DNA from: Leptospira barantonii
GTDB lineage: Bacteria; Spirochaetota; Leptospiria; Leptospirales; Leptospiraceae
Direction: 5' to 3'
Assembly: GCF_002811925.1 (NCBI RefSeq)
Contig: NZ_NPDS01000001.1
Coordinates: 587,001-651,000, forward strand
DNA: 64,000 bases
The position numbers were made by a program, and so were the translations under genes. Shown in pieces: positions 61,455 through 64,000 of this stretch (positions are counted from its first letter, which is position 1; every line of letters starts with the position of its first letter). Under the pieces are notes generated by a model. That model had not been told where the DNA came from and did not search any database. It saw nothing but the letters and a program-made list of their open reading frames with translations.

Positions 61455-61641
61455 AAAAATTCCTATGATCCTTGGACGATTTTGAAACCGGAACAAAGTT
61501 CTTAAAGATAAAAATAGGCGATAAATTCTTTCTTCTTTTACGAATCTTTGGGAAGAATATACTTTAAGATCGTGGATCTTTTTTCTGTTTCTCTTTGGGA
61601 AAGAATTGCAAAATTTTTTTCTTTGGGAACTATCATCCACC

Positions 61642-62232
61642 ATGCAATTGAGTACAGTTTTTTCCGATTTAATTCTAAGTCTTGTCGCCCTTTTCGTTGC
61701 GTTTCAAATCAGAAGCGCCGCTTCTTACGCGAGAACCGCCGGGTTTTTCGGATTTCTTACCATCGGAGTTTCGGCCGGTTTAGGCGTGATTCACTTTTTA
61801 GGAATCGGGATCTTGGATCCTGTTTATCGTTTTTCCGTCGGGCTCGCTTCCTTTGTGGGAGTTCCTTTGATCGGGATCGGTTTCTTTCACATCGGAATCA
61901 AGAAGTTGGAAAAGAATTCCCTTTATCCGATCGCGGGAGTATTATTTCTTCTTTATGTGATTTTCGGATACGTTTTTCCTTTCCCGCTTCTGTCGACCGC
62001 GTTAGGCGGAATTGCGATGGTCACCGTGATTCTCGTTTGTATCCGTAAGAATTCGGGCGGAACGAAGGTCGCGGCTCTTTACGGAATTTTGGGGGCGATT
62101 CTTTTTATTCTCGCGGGACTTGTGATCGGAACAACCGGTTCAAGAGGACCGATTTTGAACGTGGATATCTTTCACGTGGTACTTGCCATCGCGGTTTATT
62201 CTTTGAGCGTTTCTCTCAAAAGATTGGGCTGA
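61642..62232 (+). CDS. Seven-helix membrane protein, unknown function
   Basis: About 196 residues, nearly all hydrophobic, with about seven membrane segments ([119 protein letters not shown]). His residues in IHFLG, FFHIG and IFHVV at helix positions could bind haem or metal (inference). The ATG at 61642 is preferred; no strong ribosome site. No family recognised. Confidence 0.65.
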   Translation: MQLSTVFSDLILSLVALFVAFQIRSAASYARTAGFFGFLTIGVSAGLGVIHFLGIGILDPVYRFSVGLASFVGVPLIGIGFFHIGIKKLEKNSLYPIAGVLFLLYVIFGYVFPFPLLSTALGGIAMVTVILVCIRKNSGGTKVAALYGILGAILFILAGLVIGTTGSRGPILNVDIFHVVLAIAVYSLSVSLKRLG

Positions 62233-62243
62233 TTTTGGATGAA

Positions 62244-62281
62244 AACATTAGAATATTCCGTATTTGGAATATTCTAATGTT
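62244..62281. terminator. Perfect 16-base inverted repeat between convergent genes
   Basis: AACATTAGAATATTCC (62244-62259) and GGAATATTCTAATGTT (62266-62281) are exact inverted repeats around GTATTT. It lies 12 bases after the stop of the membrane protein and includes the stop codon of the minus-strand gene. Probably a shared terminator, though the T-run is absent. Confidence 0.7.
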
Positions 62282-63164
62282 AGGAAGGAATTTGTTCCGA
62301 AACCTGGGTTACCCAGGAAGCGTAGTAGTTCGCAAGCGTTCTTAAAAACATAAGATCCAGTTCGTTTTCGTCTTTGAGGATCTTTACCGCATTCGTAAAC
62401 TGAAGTCTGAATTCCGTCAACGGGGTCGTTTCCACGATCACACGTTTCATGGAAGGAGCATTGTCCTCCATTCCGTATTCCTGAGCCCATTTTTCGATCA
62501 AACTTCCGCAGTTGTATTTTTTGGAAAGTAAAAGCTGGGCCAAAATATGACGAAACATACTTTCGATGGAAATGATCGTGATGTCCTTATGAAGAATCGA
62601 AATCTCCGTGATGATCTCGTCTTTTTTATCGATCACCACTTTTGTATTCCCGATCTTGTTGAAAATCTTGGATAAGTCGTTGTAGGCCTTAAAATTCTTC
62701 AGAATCGTTTCACGATCCTTCATGTTCACGGTTCTTTCGGTTTCGGGCAGATTCATCTCGTTCAAAATCGTTTCGATTACGAGAAAGATGATGTCGAAAG
62801 AAAACTGCGTGGACTTGCCGACCAAATAACGGATCTCGTTTTGAAACGAAGCATGGATCGCACTGAAGAACATTTCCAATTTATCCTGGGATAAGGTCGT
62901 GGAAGTCTTATAAAGATTGATCATGTCCTTGGTGAATTTCGCACGATCGAGGATCGGAAACAATTCGGGATGATTGGTATGAGTTCTTAAAAACGTTTCC
63001 TTTAAAACCTTAACCGCGCCTTGTCTGACTTCGTCCGTTCTATAAAGAACGCGATACAGAAGAACGGAAAGTTCGCGTGAAGTTTTTTTGGATTTTAGAA
63101 TCTTTAGATCTGACTCGTCGAGATTCGTAGATTTGAGCGGGTTCTGGCTTTGTGTTTCTGCCAT
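62280..63164 (-). CDS. Conserved alpha-helical protein, unknown function
   Basis: About 294 residues from ATG 63164; the frame extends to 63371, but that would overlap the divergent DUF2804 gene start. No signal, no membrane segment; mostly helical, with acidic and basic runs (LLYRVLYRTDEVRQGAVKVL, LSQDKLEMFFSAIHASFQNEI, ELDLMFLRTLANYYASW). No domain recognised. A regulatory or structural cytoplasmic protein is possible but not supported. Confidence 0.7.
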   Translation of the reverse strand: MAETQSQNPLKSTNLDESDLKILKSKKTSRELSVLLYRVLYRTDEVRQGAVKVLKETFLRTHTNHPELFPILDRAKFTKDMINLYKTSTTLSQDKLEMFFSAIHASFQNEIRYLVGKSTQFSFDIIFLVIETILNEMNLPETERTVNMKDRETILKNFKAYNDLSKIFNKIGNTKVVIDKKDEIITEISILHKDITIISIESMFRHILAQLLLSKKYNCGSLIEKWAQEYGMEDNAPSMKRVIVETTPLTEFRLQFTNAVKILKDENELDLMFLRTLANYYASWVTQVSEQIPS

Positions 63165-63290
63165 AGGCTTCTTTTTGGAACAATTGGTATGCCAATGCTG
63201 ATTTGAAAAAAGGAAAAGTAAAGCGAAATTGCCGAGAGACATATATTTACATTGCTTTTTAAACCTTCTCTCATAGTTTACCCGATCGAG

Positions 63291-64000
63291 ATGAAAATTA
63301 TCGGTTCCGAAAATAAAGTCAACTATGGGGTTTTCGACGGTCCGGTTGAATTTAACTATAAAGAATTTCAACTGCTCGATTTCTTCGGAAAAGAAATTCG
63401 CGGCTTAAAGAAGCGTTTTGCGTTTAAAAGATTCAATTACATCGGCATTATCACGGAAGAATTCTTAATCGGATTCGCCGCAGTCAGCCTCGGGTATGTG
63501 TATAACGTATTCGCGTATCTTTATCATTATAAGGACGGCATTTTATACGAGTTCGACACGAAAGGGCTCGATATAGGAAGTGGATTGCGATTTCCGGCCA
63601 ATCCGGACGAATATAAGATAGAGTTTAAAAAGGGTTCTTCCTTTTTGAACGTGGATAAATCGCACTCGAAGGGAAAACTTCAAGTGGACGCGTTTTTGGG
63701 AAAAAAACTGCGATTTCGGTTTAACGCGGACTTCGCATTAAAAAGTCATTCTCCCCTAAGGGTTGTAAACCCTTCCGAGCCGACTCATTGGACGTTCACC
63801 GAAAAATGTTCTCCTTTGATCCCGACTTCGATAGAACTTTCCTATCAGGACAGACCGCTCGTTTTCGATCCGAAAAAAACCACGATCGTTTACGATTGGT
63901 CCGGCGGTTATCTCAGAAGTGAAACGAATTGGTACTGGGCGGCTTTCAGCGCCATTCTTCCCGATAAAACTTCGATCGGCGCGAACTTTGCGGCGCTCGT
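63291..64000 (+). CDS. DUF2804 family protein, 5' part
   Basis: The first 236 codons are present, and the frame is open to the window end. Sequence such as YGVFDGPVEFNYKEFQLLDFFG, RFNYIGIITEEFLIGFAAVSLGYV, and YDWSGGYLRSETNWYWAAFS, with DKTSIGANFAAL, matches DUF2804, a soluble beta-rich family of unknown activity. ATG at 63291, with GAG just upstream as a weak ribosome site. Divergent from the helical protein. Confidence 0.85.
   Translation, partial: MKIIGSENKVNYGVFDGPVEFNYKEFQLLDFFGKEIRGLKKRFAFKRFNYIGIITEEFLIGFAAVSLGYVYNVFAYLYHYKDGILYEFDTKGLDIGSGLRFPANPDEYKIEFKKGSSFLNVDKSHSKGKLQVDAFLGKKLRFRFNADFALKSHSPLRVVNPSEPTHWTFTEKCSPLIPTSIELSYQDRPLVFDPKKTTIVYDWSGGYLRSETNWYWAAFSAILPDKTSIGANFAAL

Overview
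The window comes from a spirochaete of the genus Leptospira, almost certainly the pathogenic clade. The evidence is a clear OmpL1 porin, the uveitis-associated lipoprotein LruC, a DUF1554 lipoprotein, spirochaete-style lipoboxes, and many two-component and cyclic-nucleotide signalling proteins. Coding is dense and on both strands. I see no prophage, insertion sequence, CRISPR array or rRNA; one tRNA (Phe) is present. I do not name a species.

Layout. 1-8990: the N-terminal part of a repeat-domain lipoprotein, then a gas-sensing and signalling cluster: hemerythrin-like protein, GGDEF-EAL protein and STAS protein on the minus strand, then globin, chemoreceptor and a degenerate hemerythrin-like protein on the plus strand, followed by a membrane-anchored AraC regulator and a seven-repeat lipoprotein. 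9065-15030: PilZ/DUF1577-like protein, small P-loop kinase, tRNA-Phe, Pcm, acyl-CoA dehydrogenase. 15169-17327: an OmpL1 paralogue and OmpL1 in tandem. 17780-23138: TPP riboswitch and thiC, then FAH-family protein, alpha/beta hydrolase, SDR and DUF2721 protein. 23264-26383: CarF/TMEM189-like desaturase, UbiA-like protein, MscS, YHS protein. 26539-31940: a four-gene operon of adenylate cyclase, FecR-domain protein, membrane protein and DUF1554 lipoprotein.

31973-35983 is the most unusual locus: an exosortase with the expected Cys/Arg/His residues next to a membrane protein with a VIT domain and a C-terminal PEP-CTERM signal. This looks like a dedicated enzyme and single-substrate protein-sorting pair. 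36268-42416: MarR with an HXXEE membrane protein, a NarL-type two-component system, LruC, and an HATPase-HDOD fusion. 42984-46094: aldehyde dehydrogenase, hydrolase, thiol peroxidase.

46195-50374 is an amino-acid biosynthesis operon (ilvB, ACT subunit, trpE, trpG). It is preceded by a 35-residue leader peptide rich in Val and Leu codons with two Trp codons, and then by a strong intrinsic terminator. This is a textbook attenuator, and its codons match both pathways of the operon. 50384-64000: hybrid histidine kinase, SRPBCC, pirin, two DoxX proteins, flavoproteins, VOC and GNAT proteins, a second MarR with repeated operator-like boxes, TruD, aldo/keto reductase, two uncharacterised proteins, and a DUF2804 protein cut by the window end.

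Short dispersed palindromes resembling TGTAGGAACTCCTACA recur in the gaps, often just after stop codons.
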